DNA of 21,659 nt from Tetmemena sp. SeJ-2015 (Eukaryota; Ciliophora; Spirotrichea; Sporadotrichida; Oxytrichidae). This document shows positions 1 to 8,382 of this stretch, piece by piece. Below the pieces are notes generated by a model, which was not told the origin of the DNA, ran no database searches, and saw nothing but the letters and a program-made list of their open reading frames with translations. Made by a program: the position numbers and the translations under genes. The DNA lies in contig JAJKFJ010021295.1 in the NCBI GenBank assembly GCA_027382625.1, positions 1-21,659 on the forward strand. Direction: 5' to 3'. The first letter of the stretch is position 1. The number at the start of each line of letters is the position of its first letter.

Positions 1-117
1 TTAATATAAGATAGGCTGGTCGTATTTTAATAAGTCAGGATAGTGGAGGCTGTTCAAGTTATGAAGTTTGATGATGCAGAATGTTATAAAACCGCTGCAA
101 GGCTTTCTCAGATTAAG
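1..117 (+). CDS. 3' end of an unrecognised coding segment, cut by the window edge
   Basis: Frame 1 is open from the first base. Read with TAA/TAG as Gln it contains VEAVQVMKFDDAECYKTAAR followed by LSQIK, an ordinary-looking soluble helical protein with mixed codons and several GC-richer codons. After about position 117 the sequence turns abruptly AT-rich (Asn, Ile, Tyr, Phe codons), as expected where a coding segment meets an intron or an eliminated insert, although the frame stays formally open to a TAA at 247. No start is visible, so it is partial at its 5' end. I do not recognise the family. Confidence 0.45.
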
Positions 118-1780
118 TTAAATATTTCTAAATTGTATTTCATTTATTACACTTTCGTATTTTATTACAATTGCCTCTTTTTAGAGAAACCTCTGTTGCA
201 AAATTTATTCTTAAAATCTATTATTTACTTGAAGAGAAAGCTTTACTAATTTTTTTGGATATTTTTATATTAAATTTTAAATAAAATTATTCACACATAA
301 AATAATAGATTACTTATTTACATTTTTTTAATTTTTTAAAAATCTTTTTCCAAAATTTTTGGAAAAAAATTCATTTTTAGTTAAAACCAAAATTTAAAAA
401 CCCCAAATTTTAAATTTTAAAATTAAAAAGCCCCCCCTTTTGAAGAAAAAGGGGGTTTTTAAATTTTATTTAAAAATATCTTGAGAAAAAAAATTTTTAA
501 ACTTTTGGAAATTTCTTCTTATGAAACCCAAAACCCCAAAAACCCCAAAAATTTAAATAAAAAAGTGAAAAAAAGTTGTGTAAATTAAATTTTCTTTTTT
601 TAAATATTAATAAAAAATGTAAAAATATAAAAAAATTTTGTTTTAAAAAAAAATTTAAAAAGGAAGGGATTAATTTTCTCAAAATTCTCTAATTTTTTTC
701 CCTTTAAGTGCTTCCTTTTATCTCAGATAACTAAAGTTTTGGTTTAAATGGGTTTGTTGTTTAAATTCCCTTTGTTTTTTCCTTTTTAAAAGGGTTTTCT
801 GATACCTTTTTCTATCTTACAATGTCCTTGTTGCGAATTATATTGTTTAAATTTCAATTTCACACTAAGTAGTTTTCCCCCTTGGTTTCATATCGCATTA
901 AAAGTTTTGTTGAAAAAAATTGAAAAAATGCCCAAAAACTGCACTAAAAACCGTTGGCCCCAAATTTTCTGCCCTTCTAGGGGAAAGTAGCCTAAAAATT
1001 CCTTCCCACCATGTTTCCTCATTTTTTTCTCTTCTTAAAACTTTTGTTAAAGGGTCTATGACAGTTGCTCTGACGGTTAAAAGTTTATACATGATTTTTC
1101 CTCTGGTTGAGATCTTGTGCAGGGGAATCCCAAAACCCCATGCAACTTCCTTTTTAAAAACTCCTTTTGGGGTTCATTTTGAGAATGCAGTAAAGCAAGT
1201 ACTTGTTGCGCCTCGGGGCTGAGAAATTCCCCTTATTTGGGGGCCCTCCATTTAGGAAGGCGAATGGGTTTGAAATAAAATGACCCGGATAAGAAAACCG
1301 CAAGTGAAAAAACGCCCTTCAAAGTTTTTTTTCCCTCGTTCTCTCAAAAACTGTCAGTTGGGTTTCCCAAATTTTCAAAAACCTCTCTCTTCCTTCTTTA
1401 ACCCGGTATTCCCTTTAAGGAAAAATCTTGTAAGCATACTTTCTTTTATGATGGTGTCTCTTCGCTTCGCATCACAAGGTGGAGGGAAAATTTTTAACAC
1501 ACTCCTTTCCAAAAAATTAAAACTCTAAGATGGGTTTTTTTGCTTTTTAGCTAGCTTTAAAACTTTACTGACACCATTTTTAAAAAGGCTTCATGTTCTT
1601 TCCAAACTTTTCCCCTTCTTTCCTCTTGTTTCCCCTTTTAAATTTTTCCCTTGTCAAGGGGTTTGTGCTTGCCTCTTAGCTGGCACCATTTTAAAATTTT
1701 TTTTCCTCAAATTTAAAGAACTCAGCCATTTTGCTTTTTTCTCCAAAAGTTTTTTTTTGAGGAAAGCAGCAGGTGTGGGG
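118..1780. other. AT-rich to homopolymer-rich block without a supportable gene
   Basis: From about 260 to 1760 nearly every base occurs in runs (for example a run of 7 C near 430, a run of 5 G near 450, many runs of 4-8 A or T, and repeated TTTT/CCC/GGG blocks). The open frames at 920-1222 (+), 898-1092 (-), 1280-1528 (+) and 497-682 (-) are rich in F, K, L and P from these runs, match no family I know, and overlap on both strands. Run length looks inflated compared with the rest of the window. The cause could be a poor consensus in this part of the assembly or a genuine low-complexity region. I annotate no gene here. Confidence 0.6.
527..551 (+). repeat. C4A4-like (telomere-type) short repeat
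   Basis: The sequence reads CCCAAAA, CCCCAAAAA, CCCCAAAAA in tandem. C4A4/G4T4 is the hypotrich telomere repeat and also occurs at the ends of some germline transposons of these ciliates. Here the units are imperfect (5 A instead of 4, 3 C instead of 4) and lie within the homopolymer-rich block, so the match could be incidental. Related short motifs (AAAACCCC) lie near 1130. Confidence 0.3.
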
Positions 1781-1932
1781 AGAAGTCTGCTCGACAAGAT
1801 CTCTAGTGCAAGGATAGCGACCGCCACTTTCTAATAGCTTATAAATGTTTAGATCTCTAGGTAATTGTTTCTGAGTGACTTCTTCTCGATCGTGCTTCGC
1901 TATGGAGGCTCCATAGATGGATACTTCGACAC

Positions 1933-2169
1933 TTGTCTGTTGACATTACATCGAATTACAAAAGTTTCTTCTCCTCATTGATCTCTGAGAGCGCAAAACA
2001 AAGGAGAGCTAAAGGTGCGAATAGATTTAACGCCAAACCGACATCTCTCCAATCTTGGCTTGACAAATTTAAAGCACAGAGATCTTCTTGCTCGAGCTCA
2101 CGTTCAGAGAGCCTCTCCCTTGTCACTTAGTTGCACAAGGCATCTTGTGTGGTTGCTTGATTATCGAAA
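1933..2169 (+). CDS. Unrecognised open frame, Ser/Lys-rich
   Basis: Frame 1 is open from after a TGA near 1876 to a TGA near 2170 when TAG is read as Gln, and the first 65 codons contain no TAA or TAG at all. The peptide includes SLQSWLDKFKAQ and then a Ser-rich stretch. No ATG start lies at the 5' end (the first codons are TTG TCT GTT), so a start or upstream segment is missing. It lies where composition shifts from the homopolymer block to a more balanced GC content. I do not recognise a domain. It could be a coding segment or chance. Confidence 0.25.
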
Positions 2170-2263
2170 CTCATTAGTTTTATGCTTGTTCCTGTTTTGC
2201 TAAGTATTGTACTTGCTCTATCTTAGTCTAGTGGTTGCCATCTTAAATTTCAAATTTAAAATA

Positions 2264-2467
2264 ATGAAGAGCCCGCCTTGTAATTATTATGGGTATCGGC
2301 TTTTGCCTACGGTGAGAGCATCACCGCATGTAACATCAAGTGAAAAGATGTCAGTTATGATGTTCTTCATCTTTCTATTTATTATTAGATAGTTCCATTA
2401 GAGTGCCGAAATTATTTTATCTTTATTTTAAGTTACTCCATTAAATATCGTTAAAAACAGTAATTGA
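2264..2467 (+). CDS. Unrecognised open frame ending in a hydrophobic stretch
   Basis: An ATG at 2264 opens a frame that runs to the TGA at 2465-2467 with TAG/TAA read as Gln. It begins MKSPPCNYYGYRLLPTVRAS and later has a hydrophobic run (VMMFFIFLFII) that could span a membrane. There are no TAA/TAG codons in the first ~42 codons, then several. No family recognised, and no neighbour gives context. Confidence 0.25.
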
Positions 2468-2852
2468 GTAGGTGCTAACTAATTCCGTTTGGCACCATGG
2501 TTAGTAATGTTCGACGTCACGAAAGGCTTAAAACAGGATAGCTGCTCATAATTTATTTGCAACGCGATTAGACTGCTTACTAAAAAGTTGCTAGATTTGT
2601 ATTGCTACTATATCTAAGTTTATAAGATATATAAATTTAGATTAATTATGGAGAACCACATAATAAAACAGGAGCTCATCTTACAACCTGCATCTCGATT
2701 CGCTTAGTTTCTTCTAGCTCTTTCTACCTTTCAGCTTGCATGTACTATAGGATCTCTACTTATTAAATAGATAAGACTTTAGCTTTCGTTCGAAGTATCA
2801 TAGATCGATAATTTAATAACTTTAATTTTCAAATAGAAAGAATTCGAGCAAG

Positions 2853-3056
2853 ATGGTGGAAACTTTGAATGTTAAAGTTGCGTGTATTAAGAGTGGGAAG
2901 CGCTTAAGAGTTGCAGCACACCAGGCTTCCGAGCCAAGGGAGATAGAGAGCCCTCTTACAGGTCACCTCACTTCCCAAGCAAAAGGTAGTATTAGCTCTT
3001 TTCGATATGGAGTGGACTCAATAATCTTAGTTGGTTATGTTCTCTTCCGACAATGA
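2853..3056 (+). CDS. Unrecognised open frame, possibly first part of the 3053-3451 gene
   Basis: An ATG at 2853 begins a 67-codon frame without TAA, TAG or TGA until the TGA at 3054-3056. The peptide starts MVETLNVKVACIKSGKRLRV and has an ordinary amino-acid mix. Its end overlaps the ATG of the next frame (3053) by four bases, and that frame is also free of TAA/TAG for 132 codons. One gene broken by a one-base slip, a tiny insert or an unrecognised intron near 3050 would explain both. The competing frame through the same DNA (2648-3052, TGA-free) needs eight TAA/TAG as Gln and looks less natural. Confidence 0.35.
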   Translation: MVETLNVKVACIKSGKRLRVAAHQASEPREIESPLTGHLTSQAKGSISSFRYGVDSIILVGYVLFRQ

Positions 3057-3451
3057 TATGGGATAACAGATCTGATTTCATCAACAGCAATTTGTTGATG
3101 AGAAGAAAGCTTCTCAACTATACAATCACGATGTCAACATTGATTGGAGATCCCAACTATCCTGAAGATCTCATTTTCACAAATATGTATGACGATGCGA
3201 TGGAAGATCCGGAGGTTGCTCTATACCTTCCTAACAAGGAAACTCATCAAAAAAAAAAAAAAACAAAAATTGTCTGCTCAGACCGAAGGTTCTCTTATAG
3301 GCGGTCCTTGCTAGCTGTACGTGCTAGAGTGTACCTCAAAGAGATCATGAAGATGCAACAGGAAGAGATTCTAAGTAGAGTAGAACGACCCAAAGAAGCA
3401 AGAATAGTTATCAGCGACGAATCGTTTGAGCAGCTTCTCAAAGCTATTTAA
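3053..3451 (+). CDS. Unrecognised 132-residue protein, charged C-terminal half
   Basis: This is the longest frame in the window free of all three stop-type codons (132 codons, ATG at 3053, TAA at 3449). If TAA is Gln the frame stays open to the TGA at 3602. The peptide has LIGDPNYPEDLIFTNMYDDA, then a Lys run encoded by an A-run at 3249-3262, then a basic/acidic helical C-terminus (YLKEIMKMQQEEILSRVERP). All four Gln codons inside it are CAA/CAG, unlike the kinase gene, where TAA dominates. No signal peptide or membrane segment. I do not recognise the family, and it could be a germline-limited gene or one coding segment. Confidence 0.5.
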   Translation: MIWDNRSDFINSNLLMRRKLLNYTITMSTLIGDPNYPEDLIFTNMYDDAMEDPEVALYLPNKETHQKKKKTKIVCSDRRFSYRRSLLAVRARVYLKEIMKMQQEEILSRVERPKEARIVISDESFEQLLKAI

Positions 3452-3507
3452 AAAAGGGGAAATTTTATTTTTTTCTTTATTTCAATTAAGTAAGTTTAAG
3501 AGTTTAA

Positions 3508-3777
3508 CTGTGTAGAGAACCTGGATTGGCATCTATTAATGAAGGAGAGAGCAAATGGTATTAAGAGCACCGGAATGCCAACGATACAGAGCATCGAGCA
3601 GTGAGCAAGCGTTCTATCACTATAGAACTTAGACGACGAGATGCACATAGTATGCGAGGGAGGCAGTTACGAAGGTTAATGATGAGGACGACTAGGATTC
3701 CTCTCCACTCGTGCGATGGCCACCAAGAGAGAGAAAGAACCTCTTAAAGAATCCTTTTCTTCCAATAAGCAAATTGA
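3508..3777 (+). CDS. Unrecognised Arg-rich open frame with weak importin-alpha IBB resemblance
   Basis: Frame 1 runs to the TGA at 3775-3777 with TAA as Gln. It contains GLASINEGESKWYQEHRN and then a strongly basic stretch, SITIELRRRDAHSMRGRQLR, that resembles the Arg-rich importin-beta-binding helix of importin alpha (a short acidic/hydrophobic lead, then ELRRR, then a second basic cluster). The resemblance is composition plus spacing only. An overlapping frame (3555-4196, ATG at 3555) is also TGA-free, and the minus strand is open too, so frame choice is uncertain. A likely intron or insert separates it from the end of the 3053 frame (AT-rich 3450-3500). Confidence 0.25.
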
Positions 3778-3992
3778 CTTAGTATTCAAGTATGGGCTTA
3801 AAATTACTTTTTTCTCCCTAAATATTCACTCTACCTTTTCTCGCACATAACTTTTGCTTCCTCAATGTCTTCTCTTCTTACAACTACTCACTATTAACAA
3901 ATCCTCTGTATCGATAGCTTATATGCATTCAAGTGGATAGGTAGCTCAGCAGCTCTTATAGTGTCCTTAACTCAGTATACAGTATAAAATCA

Positions 3993-4196
3993 ATGCCGTT
4001 TGAACTCTGGCGAGTATTGGAACATTTAAAAACAGGAGTGGGTAGTGGTCAACTCAGCGTATGCTCTTCTTCGCTTGCCTTTTGTCTTGTGCTTCCTGGT
4101 AGAAGGAGAGTGTCACAACGATTTATGACAGATCTCACCGTTGTGATCTATCTCTCTGAGCTTCTTAAGGAACGAAACATACTGCTCTCGCTTTGA
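3993..4196 (+). CDS. Unrecognised 67-residue open frame
   Basis: An ATG at 3993 gives 67 codons free of all stop-type codons, ending in TGA at 4194-4196. The start reads MPFELWRVLEHLKTG and the end has an amphipathic helix with LSELLKERN. With TAA/TAG as Gln the frame extends upstream to 3555, but that part is Ser/Leu/Phe-rich and less convincing. No family recognised. Confidence 0.25.
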   Translation: MPFELWRVLEHLKTGVGSGQLSVCSSSLAFCLVLPGRRRVSQRFMTDLTVVIYLSELLKERNILLSL

Positions 4197-4447
4197 TAGA
4201 GCGAGGAAGAAGGACATAAGCTTCTAAGCCTGAGTCTGTCGCTGATTCCTGCAAAGTTAAAACGCACGTAAGTTATATTTATTCAGTCTACTCGTAATTC
4301 TATGTTATCGTGCTTCTTGTACCAACTCTTCTTCATTGAAGGTGTTGTGTGTGAACACAGCTCGTCAGCACATACAAACTTCGCGCTATCCCTCTCACAC
4401 CCTGAGCAGCTAGTCGTAAATATTTTTCAGATTTTATAATTTATAAT
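4197..4447 (+). other. Non-coding stretch with a possible tiny intron
   Basis: No gene supported. The sequence GTAAGTTATATTTATTCAG near 4269-4287 has both splice consensus ends in 19 bases and could be a very short intron. A pyrimidine-rich TTTTTCAG lies near 4425-4432, just before the ATG at 4448. Confidence 0.25.
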
Positions 4448-4681
4448 ATGGCTAGTGAAGTCATTAACGCGCTTCATCGATTCACGGTTTTGTACGATAC
4501 TTTAGCCATTCGAACGATAGATGTTTGTACAGTCTACGAGCATCTTTTGTGGAGATAAGGATAACATATCTTTATGGAAGATCTTCGCGCGCTACTCCAA
4601 AATGAAGTGAGCCTTAGTGCGAAGAGTTTGAGGATCAATCAAATATTAGATTGTGCCATCTTGAAATAAGAAGTGCAATGA
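4448..4681 (+). CDS. Unrecognised 77-residue protein in ciliate code
   Basis: An ATG at 4448 opens 77 codons to a TGA at 4679-4681, crossing three TAA codons that must be Gln (two in LLWRQGQHIF). The peptide begins MASEVINALHRFTVLYDTLA and continues with an amphipathic helix MEDLRALLQNEV. Codon use is mixed, with several GC-rich codons, and the reading is hydrophilic/helical throughout, so it looks genuinely coding. With the standard code it breaks at 4555. No family recognised with confidence. The pattern of a small helical domain with basic and acidic alternation is not diagnostic. Confidence 0.5.
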
Positions 4682-4709
4682 GGAACGGAGCTTTGTCCAT
4701 AAACTTTCT

Positions 4710-4862
4710 TCATTCCTGCAAAGAAACATTTCAAATGCGGTTAGATATAGTTGTGCTGCGGCTGGGCACTCTCAACATTTTTTTGCGATGGAGTTGATGT
4801 TGAAACTGGCTATTACTACTGATAAGGGTGATAAAATGTAACTGAGATAGGATGGATCATGA
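4710..4862 (+). CDS. Open segment, possible upstream part of the 5187-5633 frame
   Basis: Frame 3 is open to the TGA at 4860-4862 and contains AGHSQHFFAMELMLKLAITT then DKGDK. The HSxH followed by an ELxL strand loosely recalls the SEH and ELH region of alpha-carbonic anhydrases, and the downstream frame at 5187-5633 has the GSITAP motif, but the zinc-ligand pair HxH before it is not seen. A candidate intron (4875-4981) follows. The match could be chance. Confidence 0.25.
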
Positions 4863-4874
4863 ATGGATGGTCAT

Positions 4875-4981
4875 GTAAGTTATTTTTGCTAGTAATTTCG
4901 CGTTTTGACTCGAATTGATTATAAGTATTAATAAAGAAATAATTATACCCACCAACACTTACTTTTCCAGCTTTATTTCAG
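4875..4981 (+). other. Candidate 107-nt intron
   Basis: GTAAGT at 4875-4880 is a perfect donor, and the segment ends in a pyrimidine-rich CTTTATTTCAG at 4981. It is AT-rich compared with both flanks. No conserved protein crosses the junction to prove it. Confidence 0.35.
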
Positions 4982-5186
4982 ATATTATGGGTTGCCTTGA
5001 ATTAGAAATATGTTTTAGTGAAGGATAGTATTCTAATATCAATTATACAATACAAAAGAGTAGTATTATTTAAATGTGCACAAAAATCATACAGTTTTGG
5101 ATGATGAAGGAAGATTAGACAATAATTCTTCAATACCCTTGACTATTTCTCACTTGAGGAGGTCTAATTTAGAAATCAGTAGGTGA

Positions 5187-5633
5187 GTTTTAGAGTTTAA
5201 TAGAAGGGACGCGGATGATGGTAATTTGACATTGAAGTTGAAATAGGCAGATATGCCAATTTTATTAGGTAATATTATTAATGTGAGTATAGGACCTAAC
5301 CCTGAAGTCTTGAGCTCTCCCTCAATTCCGCCAGCAATAGTGCTTGAAGATCTACTCTATTTTGTACCAATACTTTGTTTCTGACACAATTATGATGGAT
5401 CTATAACTGCGCCGGTCCTCCCCGCAGAAGTTCTGACAATGAAGCAATGGAGTTGGGAGGTTCAACTTCGAGAATCCTCAGTGCACTCTTTTTAATAATC
5501 AAAACCACAGAGGGTATTGATTGACTTGATTTCATTTTTAGTACCGATTAGCAATAAGTAAGAGTCTCTTGCTGGTGCCCTCTCATTGAATCTGTCCGAA
5601 GAATCTCTTAATATGTGTTATGTTGCTAATTGA
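5187..5633 (+). CDS. Open segment with GSITAP motif, alpha-carbonic-anhydrase-like hint, one in-frame TGA
   Basis: Frame 3 reads from after a TGA (5184-5186) to a TGA (5631-5633) with one internal TGA at 5382-5384. Before that TGA it reads MPILLGNIINVSIGPNPEV and PPAIVLEDLLYF. Directly after it comes HNYDGSITAPVLPAEV and later VPISNKQ. In alpha-carbonic anhydrases a Y-x-GSLTTPP-x-x-E-x-V strand carries the active-site Thr, followed by a P-I-S-x-x-Q segment, so order and motifs fit loosely. The spacing to the second motif is about 25 residues too long and no zinc-binding His cluster is visible. It could be a decayed copy, a segment with an insert at 5382, or coincidence. Confidence 0.3.
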
Positions 5634-6997
5634 GGAAACTTGTTTTCCCCTAAAAAATTATTTTTATGTACTTGTATTACTAAACTATAAAGTAGGAGTC
5701 TTTGTTGACTTTTTGCTCCTCCATAAATCGTAGTATTTGTTTCCACCTATTTACTTAATTTAATAATAGTATTTAATTATTGAGTTAAGCTATTATTTTA
5801 ATTGTAAAAGCATATCCATCGATATTTATCTTCAATATTTAACTATAAAAAATGACATCTTTTAACTATTTAAGTTATAATATATTTTGAATAAATTGGA
5901 TAATAAATTAATTATGAATCTTAATAAAGTCCAAAAAATGAAATAGAAGAATTATTTTATATAATTTTTAACAAAAAGTAACTTAAATCATATTAAGATT
6001 TTGTTGAGGAGACGAGTTATAAGTACTCGATTATTTATAAAATCTCCCCCATCTTAAAATGAATCGAGTAATATCTAAAAAATCGGTTTCTTAAAAAGCG
6101 ACGAACTAACAAATTTTATTTGTTTTGAAATACGGAGGTCTCTTTTTAATTAAGAATTTAATTATGTTATAAATGAATATATTTAAGATTTTGTTGTATA
6201 GCAATCATGTATTTGTTGAAATCATATAATATTTCATCTTGGGTATCGATGAATAAGTTTACAATAGAATTGTTTCAGTCTTGCACATGCAGTAATCTTG
6301 AATTTCTAATGATAGTTTATGAAAATTTAATTAAAATGAGATAATAACAGTAAATATGCATCCAGTTAATTATTTTAACTTTTATTATGCATAATTTTTA
6401 AAAAAAATTATTTCAGGAGAGTAGAAATTCTAAAAATCAATAAAACTATAATTAGAACGCTTTCCTATTTAAATCATTACAGGATTATGCAACTACCATA
6501 TTTACCCAAGAAATTAAGTATAGGGCTAAAATGACAAATACCTATTCCAAAAGAATAAATTAAATTGACTAAGAAAATTTATTTTTGGACCATCTCCTAT
6601 AAATTCTCAATTTAATTTTTATTTTTGGCATTTTTATTTTCAAATGACTACTTTTAAAGAAAAAATAATATTTAGGTTGGGTGGATTAACTCCCTTCCTA
6701 CCTCCTTATTTTGATAGATTTAAATGATGAAGTAAGAGAAATATATAAAAATAAATGTATAATGAGTAGACTTAACTTTTGATATGACTAATAAATGCAT
6801 ATATAACTAAATAGTATCTTATTATTTTAAATAATACATTTTTTAATGACAATTTTGCAATAGAATCAAACGTTAATATTATTAAATATAATTTATATCT
6901 TTGTTCTGAATAAAAATGGTAGAAAAGGTGACTTAATAAGAATGGGATTTAAAAGATAGTAATCTTACCTTTGGCCTAATTATATTTAGTTGTTTTG
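5634..6997. other. AT-rich DNA without recognised genes
   Basis: This stretch is dominated by A/T with short open frames on both strands and no conserved motif. It is the 5' flank of the kinase locus and may hold its promoter or undetected upstream segments. A frame joined to the kinase is open back to the TGA at 6929-6931. Confidence 0.5.
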
Positions 6998-7198
6998 AAG
7001 GAGGGAAACTTTTAATAGACTTACAAAGTTATTAAAATGATAGGCTCAGGAGCTTAAGGAAGCGTTTATCATGTATAGGATAAAGATAAGATTGACAAAG
7101 CGATCAAACTTATGAAAGTAGGTGTCAGGTTTGAACTCTAAGAAGTGCTCATAGCAAGTTAAATACCTCGCCACAAGCACATCATCTCTTTCCATGAA
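6998..7198 (+). CDS. Protein kinase, coding segment 1: N-lobe (glycine loop, VAIK-type Lys, helix C)
   Basis: This begins a Ser/Thr protein kinase domain. The frame reads KVIKMIGSGAQGSVYHVQ (glycine-rich loop at 7043-7069) and then KAIKLMK, with the ATP-anchoring Lys at 7106-7108. The helix C region has FELQEVLIAS, and HKHIISFHE ends the segment. Four TAA/TAG codons must be Gln (QGSV, VQDK, LQEV, ASQI), which proves the ciliate code. The 5' limit is uncertain: the frame is open to 6932 and an upstream segment carrying the start may lie elsewhere, although the ATG at 7037 is possible. It ends at TGAA 7195-7198, repeated at 8383-8386. Joining there gives FHEAYKDEVEIALVMDY, the expected strand 4-5 and hinge. 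Confidence 0.85.
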
Positions 7199-7274
7199 CA
7201 ATAAAATATTGTTATTCATATTTTATAATTTTATAGAATTAAATTCATATTTAATTTAAAATACAGCAAATTAA

Positions 7275-7600
7275 TGGATGCTGGAGTGGGTCCAATTTGA
7301 ATAATTATTACACCATTCAATTCAACATCAAATTTTAAGAACTTTAAATCCTTTTATATTTTTGAGGAAGTGCATAATTCAGAATAAATAGGTTAACAGT
7401 TTTTAATGACATAAATATTGAAGATGCCGACTAATTCATCCATCTTATCTAGCTACTGAGAGGCGCTGTGAAAAATAATCAAATAAGATACTCATATTAT
7501 AAAATAAGCTATTGAATAAGCTATAAATCGGGGAGGGAATATGTTATTTAAACTGCCTCAAACTAGCATCTCTTCATTTATTATAGGATGAATACGAATG
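7275..7600 (+). repeat. Dispersed repeat, copy A
   Basis: The core CACCATTCAATTCAACATCA at 7311-7330 is followed by AAATTTTAAGAAC, then a diverged tail with CTACTGAGAGGCGCTG near 7451. The same order of blocks is found in copies B (8635-8950) and C (19288-19635). Copies A and C also share GTCCAATTTRAATAATTATTA just upstream of the core. It lies entirely within insert 1 of the kinase gene. Confidence 0.65.
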
Positions 7601-7606
7601 CAGAAT

Positions 7607-7721
7607 CGGAGGTAAGAGATATTTGAGATAAATGAAATAGTAGGCGATGATGGAAGACTTTATGTTCAGATGGTTAACGCCAAGATGAGTCAATTTTTAC
7701 TCCTAAGTCCCAAACCCACAG
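7607..7721 (+). CDS. Open segment nested in insert 1, followed by an intron-like stretch
   Basis: The frame reads EIFEINEIVGDDGRLYVQMV then NAKMSQFLLLSPKPTG, hydrophilic and typical of real protein, and then meets GGTAAAC at 7721-7727. A T-rich stretch follows, ending in AACAG at 7766, so 7722-7766 could be a 45-nt intron. It is not part of the kinase domain. It could be a segment of another gene nested inside the insert. No family recognised. Confidence 0.35.
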
Positions 7722-7766
7722 GTAAACATCTTTTTTTATTTTTTTTCTGACCAATATATATAACAG

Positions 7767-7799
7767 CAGCAGTAATAGCAGTAGCAATAGCATTAGTAA
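7767..7799 (+). repeat. Short CAG-type trinucleotide repeat
   Basis: Eleven degenerate CAG/TAG/CAA/TAA-type triplets in a row, with one CAT. Read in the CAG frame with ciliate code it is almost pure Gln using all four Gln codons (CAG, CAA, TAG, TAA). The other frames give Ser/Asn or Ala/Val. Confidence 0.5.
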
Positions 7800-7809
7800 A
7801 AATATTTGA

Positions 7810-8172
7810 AGAGATATTTAAGATATTTATGATGAAGAGGAAGATGACGAATTTTAATTAGCGGAAGTATAGTTTGAAAAGAGGAAAAGTTTGAAAATAA
7901 ATAAGGAATGTTTACAAAAAGTGAAAATCAAAGCTGATGTAGTTAGTATCAAAAGTTTGCAATTAAAGATCAAGGCAGTTATAAATTTAGAGATGTCTTT
8001 ATTAATTAAACCATCAGATCTTTTATACATCTCTTTTTAACAATCTCTCTAATCCATTCATATTCTACCTATATTTAATCGTCATCTATTTTCAGTAAAT
8101 TGCTTACAAAAATAAATAATTTTTTAAAAGTATTTTTTGAAATATTTCTAAATAAACCCAAGAAATATTTGA
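7810..8172 (+). CDS. Acidic then basic open segment nested in insert 1
   Basis: Frame 1 is open for 120 codons between TGA 7807-7809 and TGA 8170-8172. The first 70 codons are convincing: DIYDEEEDDEFQLAEVQFEK, then Lys-rich NKECLQKVKIKADVV. The Glu/Asp cluster is not expected from AT-rich background. The later part (after about 8010) fades into hydrophobic low-complexity codons. It is probably a segment of a different gene, lying inside the kinase insert. The family is unknown. Confidence 0.4.
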
Positions 8173-8382
8173 CATTCTCAATTCTTCTTAATTTACATTT
8201 TTTGTTATAAACTTTATTTTAATTTTCACGTTGATGTGATTTTGATCATAAAAATGATTCGATATTAGAGATATATAAGATTCATTCACAATTTGAATGG
8301 TTAATAAATCTTTTAATTAGGTAAAGTTTCTAGTAATTAATAAACTCAGTTATCCAATAATTTTTTTATGAGATGATTTTAT

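Noticed and set aside
898..1528. Open frames of 64, 100 and 82 codons as genes
   Set aside because: They fall in the homopolymer-inflated block, overlap on opposite strands and have run-driven composition.
2648..3604. A 318-codon TGA-free frame as one protein
   Set aside because: The first 135 codons need eight TAA/TAG and compete with a cleaner phase at 2853-3056. Only the 3053-3451 part is convincing.
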